Assembly (NCBI RefSeq): GCF_021117295.1
Contig: NZ_CP088247.1
Span: 124,001-188,000, forward strand
DNA length: 64,000 nucleotides
DNA from: Methylorubrum sp. B1-46
GTDB taxonomy: Bacteria; Pseudomonadota; Alphaproteobacteria; Rhizobiales; Beijerinckiaceae
Reading direction: 5' to 3'
Positions 33,700 to 43,374 of this stretch are shown piece by piece. The notes below the pieces were generated by a model. The model did not search any database. It saw only the letters and a list, made by a program, of their open reading frames with translations, and was not told the DNA's origin. The position numbers were made by a program, and so were the translations under genes. The stretch's first letter is position 1. Each line of letters starts with the position of its first letter.

Positions 33700-34268
33700 G
33701 CCAGGAGCACCGATCCACCCGCGCCCATGGCTTGGCGGGTCAGCCGGCTAGATGGCGCAGAGCTGCCGTTCGACATCCGCTGCGACAGGCTGAACAGGAA
33801 GGTGGCGATCCGTTCCTTGGCCGATTTGCGCTCCAGCAGCATCATATGATCCTGCGCCCGCTCCAGACCGCGCATCACCGCCGCCACGACCTCGCGGGCC
33901 AGGACACCGTCGTCGCCGACCAAGCCTCGGAGCTCGCGCCGGTGATCGATCAGTCGCGTCGCGGTGACAACCTCCGCGCCGAATCGGTGCTCCTCGTCCG
34001 CCTCCAAGCCGAAGATGTCGTCCGGCAGGTGAACGGCGTCGATCTGACGAGGCCCGTCCGAAAGGAGCTTGTAGGTCCGGACCGCGCCGGAAACGACCTT
34101 GTAGAAACAGATCGCCCGGTCGCCCTCGGCGAAGATCTCCCCATCGGCCTCGTAGTTCCGACGTGCCCCACCGCAGGTCTCGGAATCGAGGCAGGCCGTC
34201 GAAACACGGTTCGACAGGGTCGCCGAGAGGACGGGGACGAGGCCGGCTGTGGCGAGGGAGGTCTACAT
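33700..34268 (-). pseudogene. fixK: FixK/FNR-type regulator, dead copy next to fixLJ
   Basis: Clear FixK2-like effector domain: YEADGEIFAEGDRAICFYKV, VSGAVRTYKLLSDGPRQIDA, HLPDDIFGLEADEEHRFGAE, then the dimer helix QDHMMLLERKSAKERIATFLF. The ATG at 34266-34268 has GGAGG 6 bases upstream, but codon 2 is TAG. After the dimer helix the reading degenerates (SQRMSNGSSAP) and the DNA-binding helix-turn-helix is not recognisable. In relatives a gene of this type follows fixLJ, so the local relay has been lost here. Confidence 0.75.
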
Positions 34269-34388
34269 GGGAGCCTCCGGGGGGGCGGAACGTGGCTCCA
34301 TGGCAATGCCGTACCTGGCTGGGGTGAAATTCCGGTTCTTCTCTTAAGGGGCGCACCTAGGGGGAATTACGGAGGTACCCGACGGCTC

Positions 34389-34640
34389 TCAGGCGGACGG
34401 TGAGAGGGCGTCAATGATCCTGTCGGGGAGCGAGACGTCCTCGAACGGCTTCTCGACGAGGTACCGGAAGCCTGGACAGACAGCGCATCGCTACAGGTCG
34501 TAACGAAGGTCGAGCCGTGAATAGGATTGCGGGAAGCTCGACGTCGCAGTTGCGCAGGGGCCGATGCGTGGGCGCCGGACGAAGATCTCGCCTGAGCGCC
34601 TCGGCGCCCGGATGGACCGGTCGGTATCCGGACACCCCGA
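34389..34640 (-). pseudogene. Response-regulator receiver remnant
   Basis: Minus strand: LPAILFTARPSLRPVAMR (beta4/Thr region of a receiver) in one frame, then FRYLVEKPFEDVSLPDRI (beta5 Lys region) to a stop at 34389-34391 in another. The phospho-acceptor part is missing. Likely a decayed single-domain regulator of the fixLJ neighbourhood. Confidence 0.5.
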
Positions 34641-34704
34641 CAAAGGTGCATGGGGGCGACCGTTGGACCCTCCGAGCTTGCCGACGCGTACCTGCTTGCA
34701 GGGG

Positions 34705-35325
34705 TCAGCGTCCGTCTTCGAGCTGCCCGGCAAGGAGAGCCGTCCGGACAAGGTCGGGCAGGCTGTCCGCCTGCAGCTTCGACATGACGTCGGCCCGGTA
34801 GATCTCGACAGTCCACGGGCTGATACCGAGATCGAGGCCGATCACTTTGTTCGCCTTGCCGGCAACCAGCCGATCCAGCACTTGGCGCTCGCGCTCGGAG
34901 AGCGCGGCCAGACGCGCTCGTGCTGCGTCGCGCTGAGTGGCGAGGTTCGCGCTCCGCTCCGCCTGGGCCAACGCCGACCTGACGCTGGCAAGCAGCACCT
35001 CGTCGTCGAACGGCTTCGCGATGAAATGGACGGCGCCCGCCCGCATGGCCTCCACCGCCAGGGGCACGTCCGCATGGCCCGTCATGACAATGACGGGCGG
35101 CATCGGCCCCTTCTGCCGGAGGCGACGCAGGAACTCGATGCCATCGACCTCGGGCATCCGAACGTCGGTGACGATGCATCCCCCAGGGCCTGTCACGGCG
35201 TCGAGGTAGGCATTCGCGGACTCGTGCACACGCACCGCCAGCCCATCGGCGGCGAGGAGGAAGGCCAGCGCCTGACGCACTGCCAAGTCGTCGTCCACGA
35301 CATGCACGAGTGCGTCAGTGGGCAT
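34705..35325 (-). CDS. fixJ: FixJ oxygen-responsive response regulator
   Basis: 206 aa. Receiver: acid pocket [13 protein letters not shown], phospho-acceptor Asp54 ([13 protein letters not shown]), [21 protein letters not shown] and Lys in [12 protein letters not shown], as in FixJ. C-terminal LuxR-type helix-turn-helix: [21 protein letters not shown]...[15 protein letters not shown]. When phosphorylated it should activate fixK-type promoters. ATG 35323-35325 has AAAGGAG upstream and overlaps the end of fixL by 11 bases; an upstream extension to 35454 is a shadow. Confidence 0.93.
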   Translation of the reverse strand: MPTDALVHVVDDDLAVRQALAFLLAADGLAVRVHESANAYLDAVTGPGGCIVTDVRMPEVDGIEFLRRLRQKGPMPPVIVMTGHADVPLAVEAMRAGAVHFIAKPFDDEVLLASVRSALAQAERSANLATQRDAARARLAALSERERQVLDRLVAGKANKVIGLDLGISPWTVEIYRADVMSKLQADSLPDLVRTALLAGQLEDGR

Positions 35326-36865
35326 GCGCGAGCTCCTTTCGATCGAACGTGCGCAGAGTGAAGCGGAAGGTCGTCCCGCACGTGGGGCCAGGCTCGGCCA
35401 GGATCTTGCCGCCATGCGCCTCGACGATGGTGCGGCAGATCGATAGGCCGACACCCATGCCGTTGGCTTTCGTCGTCACGAAGGGCTGAAACAGCTGGGA
35501 GGCCACCTCGGGCGCGATGCCGCTGCCCGTATCGGCGACGCTCACCTCCACGAGACCGTCAACCGGCAGAGCTTTCGTCGCGACGACGAGCTCGCGATGG
35601 GGTGCCCCCTGCATGGCCTCGATGGCATTGCGGATGAGGTTGAGCAGCACCTGCTGCACCTGGATGCGATCGGCCAGCACCAGCGGGGCGTCCGGATCGA
35701 GATCGAAGCGTACGTGCACGCCCTTCTCCCTGGCTCCGACGAGGGCCAAAGCGCTCGCCTCCTCGATCAGCTTCGGCAGCCCCTCGATGTGCCGTTCGCT
35801 CTCACCGCGGGCGACAAACTCGCGCAGGTGCCGGATGACCTGTCCCGCCCGCAGCGCCTGCTGGGCGGCTCGGTTCACGGCGTCGGCGAGCAACGGCACT
35901 TCCGCCCCCTCCATGCGGCCGAGGATGCGCCGGCAGCCATTGAGATAGCTCGCGATCGCGGTAAGCGGCTGGTTGATCTCGTGAGCCAGCGTCGAGGCCA
36001 TCTCGCCGAGCGCGGTGAAGCGGGACATGTGCACCAGCTCGGACTGAAGTTCCTGCAGGCGCGTCCCCGTGTTCCGCCGCTCGGTCAGGTCACGAATGAA
36101 CCCGGTGAAATAGCGCTCGCCGCCGGAGCGCATCTCGCCGACCGAGAGCTCCATCGGGAAGGTCGATCCATCCTTGCGCCGGCCGACAACGACCCGACCA
36201 ATGCCGATGATGCGCCGCTCCCCCGTCGTGAGGTAGCGGGCCATGTAGGCGTCGTGCTGGGTGCGGTAGGGCTCCGGCATGAGCAGGCTGACGTTGTGAC
36301 CCTCCACCTCGTCCGGCGCGTAGCCGAACTGGCGCTCGGCGGCTGCGCTGAAGGACTTGATCCGGGCCTGCTCGTCGATGACGACCATGGCGTCGGGGAT
36401 GGTCTCCAGGATCGAGCGCAGATGCGCCTCGCGGGCCCGCAACTCTTCGTCGGCCTGCCGCTGCTCGTGGATGCTGAAGATCACGCCCCGGTGACGGGAC
36501 GATCGACCGTCCGGGCCGTCCTGCACCTGTCCGCGCGAGCGCAGCCACCGAATGCTTCCGTCGGGGTGCACCGCACGATAGTCGACCTCGTAGCTTCCGC
36601 CACGCTCCATCGCGTCCCGGATCGCGTCAGCCCTAGCCGCGCGGTCGTCCGGGTGCACGCAGTCTTGAATGGCGCCGAAGGTCGCCAAGCCGTTCGGCGG
36701 AACACCGAACAACTGGATACAGGTCGATGAGATCGTGACGCGGCCGGACGGCATATGCAGCGCCCAACTGCAGATGCCCGCCTCGTCGAGGGTCAGCCTG
36801 AGCTCCTCGGTGTGGACGTCTTCGTCGGCCCCCTGCCGGCGAGACGAGTCGTCAGGCTTCGTCAT
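35315..36865 (-). CDS. fixL: FixL heme-PAS oxygen-sensing histidine kinase
   Basis: 516-aa soluble kinase. A first PAS (residues about 20-140) precedes the heme PAS (about 145-260), which matches Fix[19 protein letters not shown], with the proximal heme ligand at His204, and [20 protein letters not shown], with the regulatory Arg at 224. The kinase follows: H-box [18 protein letters not shown] (His295), N-box [13 protein letters not shown]1 DTGSGIAP, G2 [18 protein letters not shown]. Oxygen bound to the heme should inhibit phosphorylation of FixJ. No membrane helices, as in several FixL proteins. Operon with fixJ. Confidence 0.95.
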   Translation of the reverse strand: MTKPDDSSRRQGADEDVHTEELRLTLDEAGICSWALHMPSGRVTISSTCIQLFGVPPNGLATFGAIQDCVHPDDRAARADAIRDAMERGGSYEVDYRAVHPDGSIRWLRSRGQVQDGPDGRSSRHRGVIFSIHEQRQADEELRAREAHLRSILETIPDAMVVIDEQARIKSFSAAAERQFGYAPDEVEGHNVSLLMPEPYRTQHDAYMARYLTTGERRIIGIGRVVVGRRKDGSTFPMELSVGEMRSGGERYFTGFIRDLTERRNTGTRLQELQSELVHMSRFTALGEMASTLAHEINQPLTAIASYLNGCRRILGRMEGAEVPLLADAVNRAAQQALRAGQVIRHLREFVARGESERHIEGLPKLIEEASALALVGAREKGVHVRFDLDPDAPLVLADRIQVQQVLLNLIRNAIEAMQGAPHRELVVATKALPVDGLVEVSVADTGSGIAPEVASQLFQPFVTTKANGMGVGLSICRTIVEAHGGKILAEPGPTCGTTFRFTLRTFDRKELAHAH

Positions 36866-37279
36866 GAGCAGCGGAAGTCATGGGCAGCGGGATTCGTACA
36901 AATCCGTCATCCGGTGGTTTTTCGAGGCCATCTCCGACGCCGCCGCAGGGTTCGGGAGCGTTCGACGGGAGCGGGTGCAACCGCCATCCGTGCGGCCGCT
37001 GCGGCCCCTTTCCAACGCATCCCGCTTCGCAAGGCAACCTGTCTCGATCTATATCCGACCCGACGGCATCAGCCCGGCTTCTGTAGGCCACTGTTTCGAT
37101 GGGCCATTTAAGGAACCGGCGACCACTTCGTCGTACCGCGCCCCAGCAACCGGCATCGGTTCGACCGAGAACGAGCTGCCGCGATGACCGTCGCTTGCCT
37201 GCGAGGCGGATGAGGCCAGGGCCGCGGCCCCGCCCCTGCATCGCCGGCTCCGGTTGGCTGGACGACTCCAGTCTGCGGT
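36866..37279. other. Intergenic region upstream of fixL
   Basis: 414 bases between the ends of hemN and fixL, presumably holding the fixL promoter. No FNR/FixK-type box, no inverted repeat longer than about 6 bp and no convincing gene were seen. Confidence 0.5.
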
Positions 37280-38632
37280 TCAGGCGGCGCGGCTGTGCAC
37301 CGCGGCGCAGTTCCCGAGATGGGCGTCGAAGGCAGCGGCGACATTCCGGACGAACGGCCGGGCATCATCGGGAATGCTGAGGGTGGCTCCCTCGCGACGG
37401 ACCAGACCATCGGCGACGAGCGTGGGCAGGCGTGACAGCGAAGCGAGTAGCGCATCCGGATCCCGGCCATGAGCGCCGCAGACCACGCCGACATCGACGG
37501 CGAAATCGCACATGATCCGCTCGATCAGCTCGGCGCGCAGGCGGTCGTCCGGGGTCAGACAATAGCCCTTCAGTGTGGCGAGGTCGCCGCGAGCGATGCG
37601 TTCGGCATAGGTGCGCAGCGCCGGCTCGTTCTGGACGTAGCCCTGGGGCAGCCGCCCGATGGCCGAGGCGCCGAGGCCGATCAGTACCTCGCTCGGGTCC
37701 GTCGTGTAGCCCTGGAAATTGCGACGCAGGGAGCCCCGGGCGCCGGCAACCGCGATGGGGTCGTCCGGCAAGGCGAAGTGATCGAGGCCGATCCGCTGAT
37801 AGCCGGCTTCCGCGAGCACCTCGGCGATGGCCTCGAACTGGGCTTGGCGAGCGGCACCGTCCGGCAGGGTCGCCCCGTCGATGCGGCGCTGGTGCTTCTT
37901 GAAGGTGGGTACGTGGGCGTATCCGAACACCGCGAGGCGGTCGGGTCGCAGGCTCAGGCATTGCCGCACGGTGTCGATGCACGAGGCCTCCGTCTGATGA
38001 GGCAGGCCGTAGATCAGGTCGAGGTTGATCCGGCGAATCCCCGACGCCCTCAATCCGGCGACCGCCGCTTCGGTGACGTCGTAGCCCTGGCGGCGCCGGA
38101 TCGCCTCCTGGACCACCGGATCGAAGCTCTGGACGCCGAGGCTCGCCCGCGGCACGCCGACCGCGCCAAGGGCACGGATCATCTCAGGCGTGAGGGTGCG
38201 GGGATCGATCTCGACGGCGATCTCGGCATCGGAATCCACTGGGAAGGTGTCGCGCAGAAGGTCGACGAGGTCGCGGAAGGCATCCGGCGCCACGATCGTC
38301 GGGGTGCCACCACCGAAATGGACGTGGCGGACTCGCGGCGGCGTCCCGAGATGGCCGGCGACGAGATCGATTTCGGCTCGCAGCATCCCGAGATACTCCG
38401 CGATGGGCGCGTCGTGCCGTGTGATGCTGGTGTGACAGCCGCAATACCAGCACATCGAGCGGCAGAAGGGCACGTGCAGGTAGAGCGAGGCGTTGGCCGC
38501 CGCAGGCAGCGTGCGCAGCCAGTCCGCGTAGGTCCCGGCGCCCACAGCAGGACCGAAATGCGGGCTGGACGGATAGCTCGTGTAACGGGGCAGACGCGCT
38601 TCAGCGTAGAGCGCCCTCAGATCCTCTCGCAC
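37280..38632 (-). CDS. hemN: Oxygen-independent coproporphyrinogen III oxidase
   Basis: 450-aa radical SAM enzyme that makes protoporphyrinogen without oxygen, needed for heme supply to the cbb3 oxidase at low oxygen. The cluster motif is CRSMCWYCGC (Cys57, 61, 64), followed by HVHFGGGTPTIV (glycine loop), EIDPRTLTPEM, ASLGVQSFDPVVQEAIRRRQ, INLDLIYGLPHQT and the HemN-specific region VFGYAHVPTFKKHQRR. GTG start with GGGGAGG 8 bases upstream. An FNR/FixK-like box lies 78 bases before the start. Confidence 0.95.
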   Translation of the reverse strand: MREDLRALYAEARLPRYTSYPSSPHFGPAVGAGTYADWLRTLPAAANASLYLHVPFCRSMCWYCGCHTSITRHDAPIAEYLGMLRAEIDLVAGHLGTPPRVRHVHFGGGTPTIVAPDAFRDLVDLLRDTFPVDSDAEIAVEIDPRTLTPEMIRALGAVGVPRASLGVQSFDPVVQEAIRRRQGYDVTEAAVAGLRASGIRRINLDLIYGLPHQTEASCIDTVRQCLSLRPDRLAVFGYAHVPTFKKHQRRIDGATLPDGAARQAQFEAIAEVLAEAGYQRIGLDHFALPDDPIAVAGARGSLRRNFQGYTTDPSEVLIGLGASAIGRLPQGYVQNEPALRTYAERIARGDLATLKGYCLTPDDRLRAELIERIMCDFAVDVGVVCGAHGRDPDALLASLSRLPTLVADGLVRREGATLSIPDDARPFVRNVAAAFDAHLGNCAAVHSRAA

Positions 38633-38709
38633 GCGCCGTGCCTCCCCGCCATGCTCGTGGCCGCCTTGGTCACGTGCGGCGGCGATACGGGCCCTCGGCT
38701 CGCGCCGCC

Positions 38710-38723
38710 TTGATGTGGCTCAA
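38710..38723. promoter_or_regulatory. FNR/FixK-type box before hemN
   Basis: TTGAT-GTGG-CTCAA, one base from the TTGAT-N4-ATCAA dyad, 78 bases upstream of the hemN start. Same architecture as the boxes in front of ccoN and ccoG. Confidence 0.65.
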
Positions 38724-38882
38724 GGCTGGCGGCGGGGCACGGGTCCGTGCGGGCCCTGGCATCCACCGCGGACGCGTGCCGGACGGCGATGCGTGGAACG
38801 CGGGGCCGTCTGACAGCGCGTCGGCGGTCGTCGGCCGGACGCGCACATCCCGGTCACGGGGCAGGAACGGCGCCGCTCGATG

Positions 38883-39575
38883 TTAGTCGAAGGCCCGCAG
38901 ACTGGCGAGGGGTTCGGGGCCGATCAGAAGCGCGTGGCCCTGCAGGAGGATCCAGGCGTAGAGCAGTCCGGCCGCCGCTGCCGGCAGAGCCAGCCGGTGA
39001 AGCCCGTCGCCGCGGGCGCGTCCGCCGAGCAACCCGCGAAGGGAACGAACGACGTGTTCCGGCTCATGGCGTTCCAGCACGGTCGTCCGAGGCGCCGGCG
39101 CGCCTTGGTGTCGAGAAGAGGCATGCCGACGGCCGCGAAGGCGGCCATGGTGCCGAAGAAGGCGACGGACGCCAAGTCGCCGTTGGGCGGAACGTGGGCC
39201 AGGGCCCAGAGGAGGAACCCCCCAGAGCACCGGATGGCGGGTGACAGCCGTGATCGGGCCCGGCTCGGTCGCCGAGCGCAGCGAGACGGACAGCGGGTTA
39301 GCGGCGGACAGGCCGGCCACGAGGAGGAACAGCGCCCAGGGCATCATGAGGGGGGGCACGTGCCATTGCCATGCTGAGGCCGCCCACAGTTTCACTGTGG
39401 CGGCCCGCCTCACCGCCACGACGAGCCAGACGAGCAGTGCAACGGACAGGAGCGAGTACCCCGTGAGATAGGGGCCGCGACCGAGCAAACCGATGAATCG
39501 GGTACATAGGCGTGGCGAGGCCGGGATCGTGTGGGCAACCAGGAAGGCAGTCAGGGCGACGGCGAACTCGCTCAC
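38883..39575 (-). pseudogene. nnrU: NnrU-family membrane protein with paired frameshifts
   Basis: NnrU (integral membrane protein linked to nitric-oxide respiration): SEFAVALTAFLVAHTIPASPRL, GRGPYLTGYSLLSVALLVWL, AVTRHPVLWG. At a six-G run near 39220 the family reading shifts frame (FLLWALAHVPPNGDLASVAF, MPLLDTKARRRLG) and shifts back after FVPFAG near 39040, ending LLYAWILLQGHALLIG. The single frame is open from 39575 to 38883, so a full-length product with about 55 wrong residues would form. GTG at 39575 overlaps the stop of the upstream gene (GTGA). Confidence 0.7.
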
Positions 39576-40765
39576 GGCGCGGTCCGCCCCTGGTGCCGGC
39601 GAGCGCTCCGGGTCGAGAGGGCGAGGCAGGCCGCGAAGGACGCAATGGCGGCCGCCGTGACTACTCCACTCCACCGGCGCCCCGCATCCAATGCGAGGAG
39701 ATCGGACACGACGCGTAGCGTCACCGAGGCGTGCAGCGTCGCAAGTGGTGCGTACAGAGCGGGACCGAAGCGGGGCCGGATGCGCATGACCGCCGGCAGG
39801 ATGATCAGGGCATGTCCGAATACCATCGAGAGGACGAACCCGAGCAGCACGGCATGGAGGGCCATGTCGTATCCGAAGGCGTGCATCCCCGGCGGGGCCG
39901 CGAGGAGCAGGATCCCCGCCGCGCCGAGCCAAGCGTAGCCGGCGAGCATGCAGATCGCCATGAATCGGGCTTGGCCGCCCAAGCGCACGGTGCGCAGGGC
40001 AATATCGTGCCGGGACAGCCAACTCGCGAGCAGGAGGAGGCCGACACCCGAGAGGACGGCTCCGCGCGCGGTGGCGAAGCCCTCGCCGGCTCCCGTCAGG
40101 ACGGCCGCGACGGCGATCAGGTAGAGCGGCCGGCTCAGGCGGCTTCGCGGCATGAGGCGGCTGAGTTCGAGGCGCTCGCCCGCGATGGTGAGGACGAGGA
40201 AGGCGAGCCACCAGCCTACTAGGTCCGGCACGGGAACGCCGGCGGCCCATAGCCCCGAGCCCCAGAGCCACGCCGCCGCCCCGATCGCGAGCGTGGCCGT
40301 GAAGGCTGCCGGTTGCCGCCACACGGCGACGAGCGACGCGAGCGTGAAAATCGCTGCCGCGAGGAGGTAGGCCAAGGCGCCGGCCCTGAGCGATGCTCCG
40401 CCCATGAGAAGGACGGTCCCGCAAGCCGAGAAGGCCGGGGCCGCGTAGGGCCAGCGTCCTCCGAGCGCGACGGCCCGTTCGAGCGATACGAGGGTACCGA
40501 AAACACCCGAGATCAGGAGCGGCCCATGCAGTTGCATGAGCGACGGCCCATTCGGCAGATCCCAGCCCAACCGCCCCAAACCGGACCAGATCCCGACCAG
40601 AAGGGCGCCCGCGGCGCAGGCGAGTATCACGAAGCGTTGCGGACCGGTCGTCTGAGCAGCCGGATCGAGCCTGGGCGGCACCGGCGATGCCGCGTCGTTC
40701 GACGCAGCCCGATCGTCGCCCGCCCCTGAGCGGGGCGCCGTATCGGGCATGACACCATGGGTCAC
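39572..40765 (-). CDS. NnrS-related polytopic membrane protein
   Basis: About 397 aa with roughly twelve membrane helices (e.g. RFVILACAAGALLVGIWSGL, LHGPLLISGVFGTLVSLERA, ALHAVLLGFVLSMVFGHALIILPAV). His residues in helices (MQLHGP, MALHA, FGHA) and overall layout recall NnrS, and it sits in the Nnr cluster between DUF59 and nnrU genes. GTG 40763-40765 with GGGAGG upstream is the preferred start; ATG 40750 is an alternative. Function not established; nitrosative stress or copper/heme handling are guesses. Confidence 0.7.
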   Translation of the reverse strand: MTHGVMPDTAPRSGAGDDRAASNDAASPVPPRLDPAAQTTGPQRFVILACAAGALLVGIWSGLGRLGWDLPNGPSLMQLHGPLLISGVFGTLVSLERAVALGGRWPYAAPAFSACGTVLLMGGASLRAGALAYLLAAAIFTLASLVAVWRQPAAFTATLAIGAAAWLWGSGLWAAGVPVPDLVGWWLAFLVLTIAGERLELSRLMPRSRLSRPLYLIAVAAVLTGAGEGFATARGAVLSGVGLLLLASWLSRHDIALRTVRLGGQARFMAICMLAGYAWLGAAGILLLAAPPGMHAFGYDMALHAVLLGFVLSMVFGHALIILPAVMRIRPRFGPALYAPLATLHASVTLRVVSDLLALDAGRRWSGVVTAAAIASFAACLALSTRSARRHQGRTAP

Positions 40766-40833
40766 GACGTCGTACCTCCCTACGCTGCCGGCCTCGACGG
40801 TCGTGCGACGAAACCGGTCGCGCGCGTCGCCGT

Positions 40834-41235
40834 TCAGGACACGCCCCGGATCGGATGTCCCAACAGCGCATGACCCTGGTCGGTGATGCGGTCGGGGGTC
40901 CAGGCCGGGCTCCAGACGAGACTGACCAAGATGACCGGGCAGTCGTCGAAGCGGCGCGCGAGGCACTCGCGTGCATCCTCCACGATCATGCCGGCGAGCG
41001 GACAGGTCCGGGCCGTGAGCGTCAGATCGACCTCGATTCGCCCGGGCACGCGCACCGCGCGGTAGACGAGGCCGAGATGGACTACGCTGATACCGACCTC
41101 CGGATCGAGCACGTCGAGCAGGCCGTCGAGCACGTCTGGATCGAGGGCATCGCGGCAGCCGGACGCCTCCTCCGCTGCGGCTCTAGGCGAATGCCGTGTC
41201 GCACGATCTCTCAACCAAGACAGCACCTTCGTCAC
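40834..41235 (-). CDS. DUF59 (MIP18/SufT-like) metal-sulfur cluster protein
   Basis: About 133 aa. DUF59 signature: LLDVLDPEVGISVVHLGLVYR, then VDLTLTARTCPLAGMIVEDA (the conserved TCP), and VSLVWSPAWTPDRITDQG. Proteins of this family help mature Fe-S proteins. It heads a minus-strand run with the NnrS-related and nnrU genes and is divergent from nnrS, sharing the FNR-like box at 41287-41300. Start GTG 41235 is provisional; an open frame to 41472 exists. Confidence 0.8.
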   Translation of the reverse strand: MTKVLSWLRDRATRHSPRAAAEEASGCRDALDPDVLDGLLDVLDPEVGISVVHLGLVYRAVRVPGRIEVDLTLTARTCPLAGMIVEDARECLARRFDDCPVILVSLVWSPAWTPDRITDQGHALLGHPIRGVS

Positions 41236-41286
41236 CCGTCCGTTCGTCCCGACCCGCACAGGATGCGCCGGGCGTGGGCAGGAGCC

Positions 41287-41300
41287 TTGATCTGGATCAT
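41287..41300. promoter_or_regulatory. FNR/FixK-type box between nnrS and the DUF59 operon
   Basis: TTGAT-CTGG-ATCAT, one base from a perfect dyad, in the divergent region: 87 bases before nnrS and 51 before the DUF59 start. One site could serve both promoters. Confidence 0.65.
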
Positions 41301-41387
41301 GCGCCGCCCCGGCCCGCCGCCGTATCGTTGGAGCTCGGGTGGTGCGCGCCTGCATGTCGGGCATGCACGCGCCGAGGAAGGTGGACG

Positions 41388-42566
41388 ATGGCTCCGATAC
41401 CGCGCCTGCGGGACTACGAGGGACCCGCAATTCTGTCCTACGGCTTCCGGCCGTTCTTCCTGTTCGGCTCACTCTACGCTGGCCTCGCGGTGCTGGCGTG
41501 GCTCCCGATGTTCTCAGGCGACCTCACGCTCCCGACGGCGTTCGCGCGGCGCGACTGGCACGTCCACGAGATGCTCTACGGCTTCGCCGGGGCGGTCGTG
41601 GCGGGCTTCCTGCTGACTGCGGTCCCGAACTGGACCGGGCGGCTGCCCTTGCAGGGAGGTCCCCTTCTCCTGCTCCTAGCGGCATGGTCCGCGGGCCGGC
41701 TCGCAGTCGCCTGTTCGGCGATCCTCGGCTGGTTGCCTGCGGCCTTCCTCGACCTTTCGTTCCTCGTCCTTCTCACCGTCGCCATCGCCCGGGAGGTCGT
41801 GGCCGGGCGAAACTGGCGCAACCTCAAGGCCCTCGGCGCCCTCTCGATCCTGCTGGTCGGCAACGCCCTATTCCACGTCGAGGCATTTCGGTCGGGTACG
41901 GCCGAGTACGGCATCCGGGTGGGCATCGCCGCGACACTGACGATGGTGATGCTGATCGGGGGCCGCATCGTCCCGAGCTTCACCCGCAACTGGCTGGCGC
42001 GCGTGAACCCGGGCCGCATGCCCGCCTCCTTCGGCACATTCGACACGATCTCCATGGCACTCGCCGTCACAAGCTTGGCCGCTTGGATCCTGACGCCGGG
42101 AAGCGTGGCGGTGGGCGCGGGCCTGATCGTCGCCGGGCTGGTCCAGGCAATTCGCATGGCACGCTGGGCCGGCTACCGGACTTGGCGCGATCCGCTCGTG
42201 CTCATCCTGCACGTCGCCTATGCGTTCGTCCCGGCCGGCTTCGTCCTCGTCGGGGCCTCCGCGCTCGGGGCCGTCCCGGCCAGCGCCGGCATCCACGCCT
42301 GGACGGGAGGGGCCATCGGCGTGATGACGCTGGCCGTCATGTCGCGCGCGAGCCTGGGGCACACCGGTCGGCCGCTGACCGCCCCACCGACCGTGCAGGC
42401 GATCTACGTCCTGGCGATCGCAGCGGTCCTGGCGCGGGTCTGCGCCCCGCTCCACCCGGCTTGGTACGGACCCTTGGTGCTAACGGCGGGCGCCCTGTGG
42501 GCGGCCGCGTTCCTCGGCTTCGCGGCTGCGTACTGGCGAATCCTGACAGGGCCGAAGGCCTCTTGA
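41388..42566 (+). CDS. nnrS: NnrS heme/copper membrane protein
   Basis: 392-aa protein with about twelve helices, family NnrS, involved in nitric-oxide tolerance under low oxygen. Typical start: YGFRPFFLFGSLYAGLAVLAW and RRDWHVHEMLYGFAGAVVAGFLL with the conserved His pair; later GGRIVPSFTRNWL, LHVAYAFVPAGF and VMSRASLGHTGRPL. ATG 41388 follows GAGGAAGG; a longer open frame from 41196 is not supported. Likely driven by the box at 41287. Confidence 0.93.
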   Translation: MAPIPRLRDYEGPAILSYGFRPFFLFGSLYAGLAVLAWLPMFSGDLTLPTAFARRDWHVHEMLYGFAGAVVAGFLLTAVPNWTGRLPLQGGPLLLLLAAWSAGRLAVACSAILGWLPAAFLDLSFLVLLTVAIAREVVAGRNWRNLKALGALSILLVGNALFHVEAFRSGTAEYGIRVGIAATLTMVMLIGGRIVPSFTRNWLARVNPGRMPASFGTFDTISMALAVTSLAAWILTPGSVAVGAGLIVAGLVQAIRMARWAGYRTWRDPLVLILHVAYAFVPAGFVLVGASALGAVPASAGIHAWTGGAIGVMTLAVMSRASLGHTGRPLTAPPTVQAIYVLAIAAVLARVCAPLHPAWYGPLVLTAGALWAAAFLGFAAAYWRILTGPKAS

Positions 42567-42690
42567 ACGCCGCTCGGCTGCGCCAAGCCGGAAGGGGCCA
42601 TCCGAGTATCGTTCCGGTCACCGGATCCCAGCGGCCCGATCTTCGTCGCCCACTCGATCCGCGGAGGGTGGAGGATTCGGACCGAGGGCC

Positions 42691-43143
42691 TCAGTTCGCA
42701 GGTGCTCGGCCGCCTTCCCAGTGGCCTTGCGCCTTGAGGGCGGCTGCCACCTCGCGCGGCATATAAGTCTCGTCGTGCTTAGCCAGCACGGTGTCGGCCC
42801 GGAACGACCCGTCGGGCTGCAACACGCCCTCTGCCACCACGCCCTGGCCCTCGCGGAACAGGTCGGGCAACAGACCGGTGTAACGCACCGGAGTCGAGGC
42901 GTTGGTGTCGGTCACGGTGAAGTCGACCGTCTGGTCGGGGCCGCGACGGATCGAACCTTCCTTTACGAGGCCACCGAGGCGCATTCGCGAGCCTTTGGCG
43001 GTCCCTGGGAGAGCGAGCTCGCTGGACGAGCGGAAGAACACCACCGAGCCGTTCAGCGCTGAAAGGATCAGCCCGACCGCCAGCGCCAGCACGGCGGCGC
43101 AACACGCGATGAGAAGGAGGCGGCGGTTCTTACGTCGGGGCAC
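42691..43143 (-). CDS. ccmE: Cytochrome c maturation heme chaperone CcmE
   Basis: About 150 aa: basic N-terminus and membrane anchor ([22 protein letters not shown]), then the OB-fold heme chaperone with [44 protein letters not shown], and the heme-binding His and Tyr in [10 protein letters not shown]. It hands heme to apocytochromes such as CcoO and CcoP. Other ccm genes are absent, so this is a stand-alone copy. The frame is open to a GTG at 43230, which would place the box at 43297 67 bases upstream; the true start is uncertain. Confidence 0.9.
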   Translation of the reverse strand: MPRRKNRRLLLIACCAAVLALAVGLILSALNGSVVFFRSSSELALPGTAKGSRMRLGGLVKEGSIRRGPDQTVDFTVTDTNASTPVRYTGLLPDLFREGQGVVAEGVLQPDGSFRADTVLAKHDETYMPREVAAALKAQGHWEGGRAPAN

Positions 43144-43296
43144 GGCGATGCTCGAGATACGCTTGCCGCAGGGAGGGGCGACCTGGATTCCTCGTCGGCG
43201 AGGCCGTTCGGAATCGAGGAGGTCGGGCACACCGCCGAGGGACGTTCGGCTCGACCGATTTCCGCGCCCACGCTAGCTGGCCGGCATGCCAAGTCT

Positions 43297-43310
43297 TTGA
43301 ATTGGATCAA
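43297..43310. promoter_or_regulatory. FNR/FixK-type box before ccmE
   Basis: TTGAA-TTGG-ATCAA, one mismatch from TTGAT-N4-ATCAA. Only ccmE is placed to use it, since the neighbouring MFS gene ends here. Confidence 0.6.
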
Positions 43311-43374
43311 GGGCAGGCGGCATCGGTCCCGTATTCCGCTGTCGGATCGCATGGCGGGTATGCCGCCGCCCCGT

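Noticed and set aside
38883..40976. 697-codon minus-strand frame
   Set aside because: Only its last third (nnrU) looks like protein; the rest is the shadow of the NnrS-related gene in another frame.
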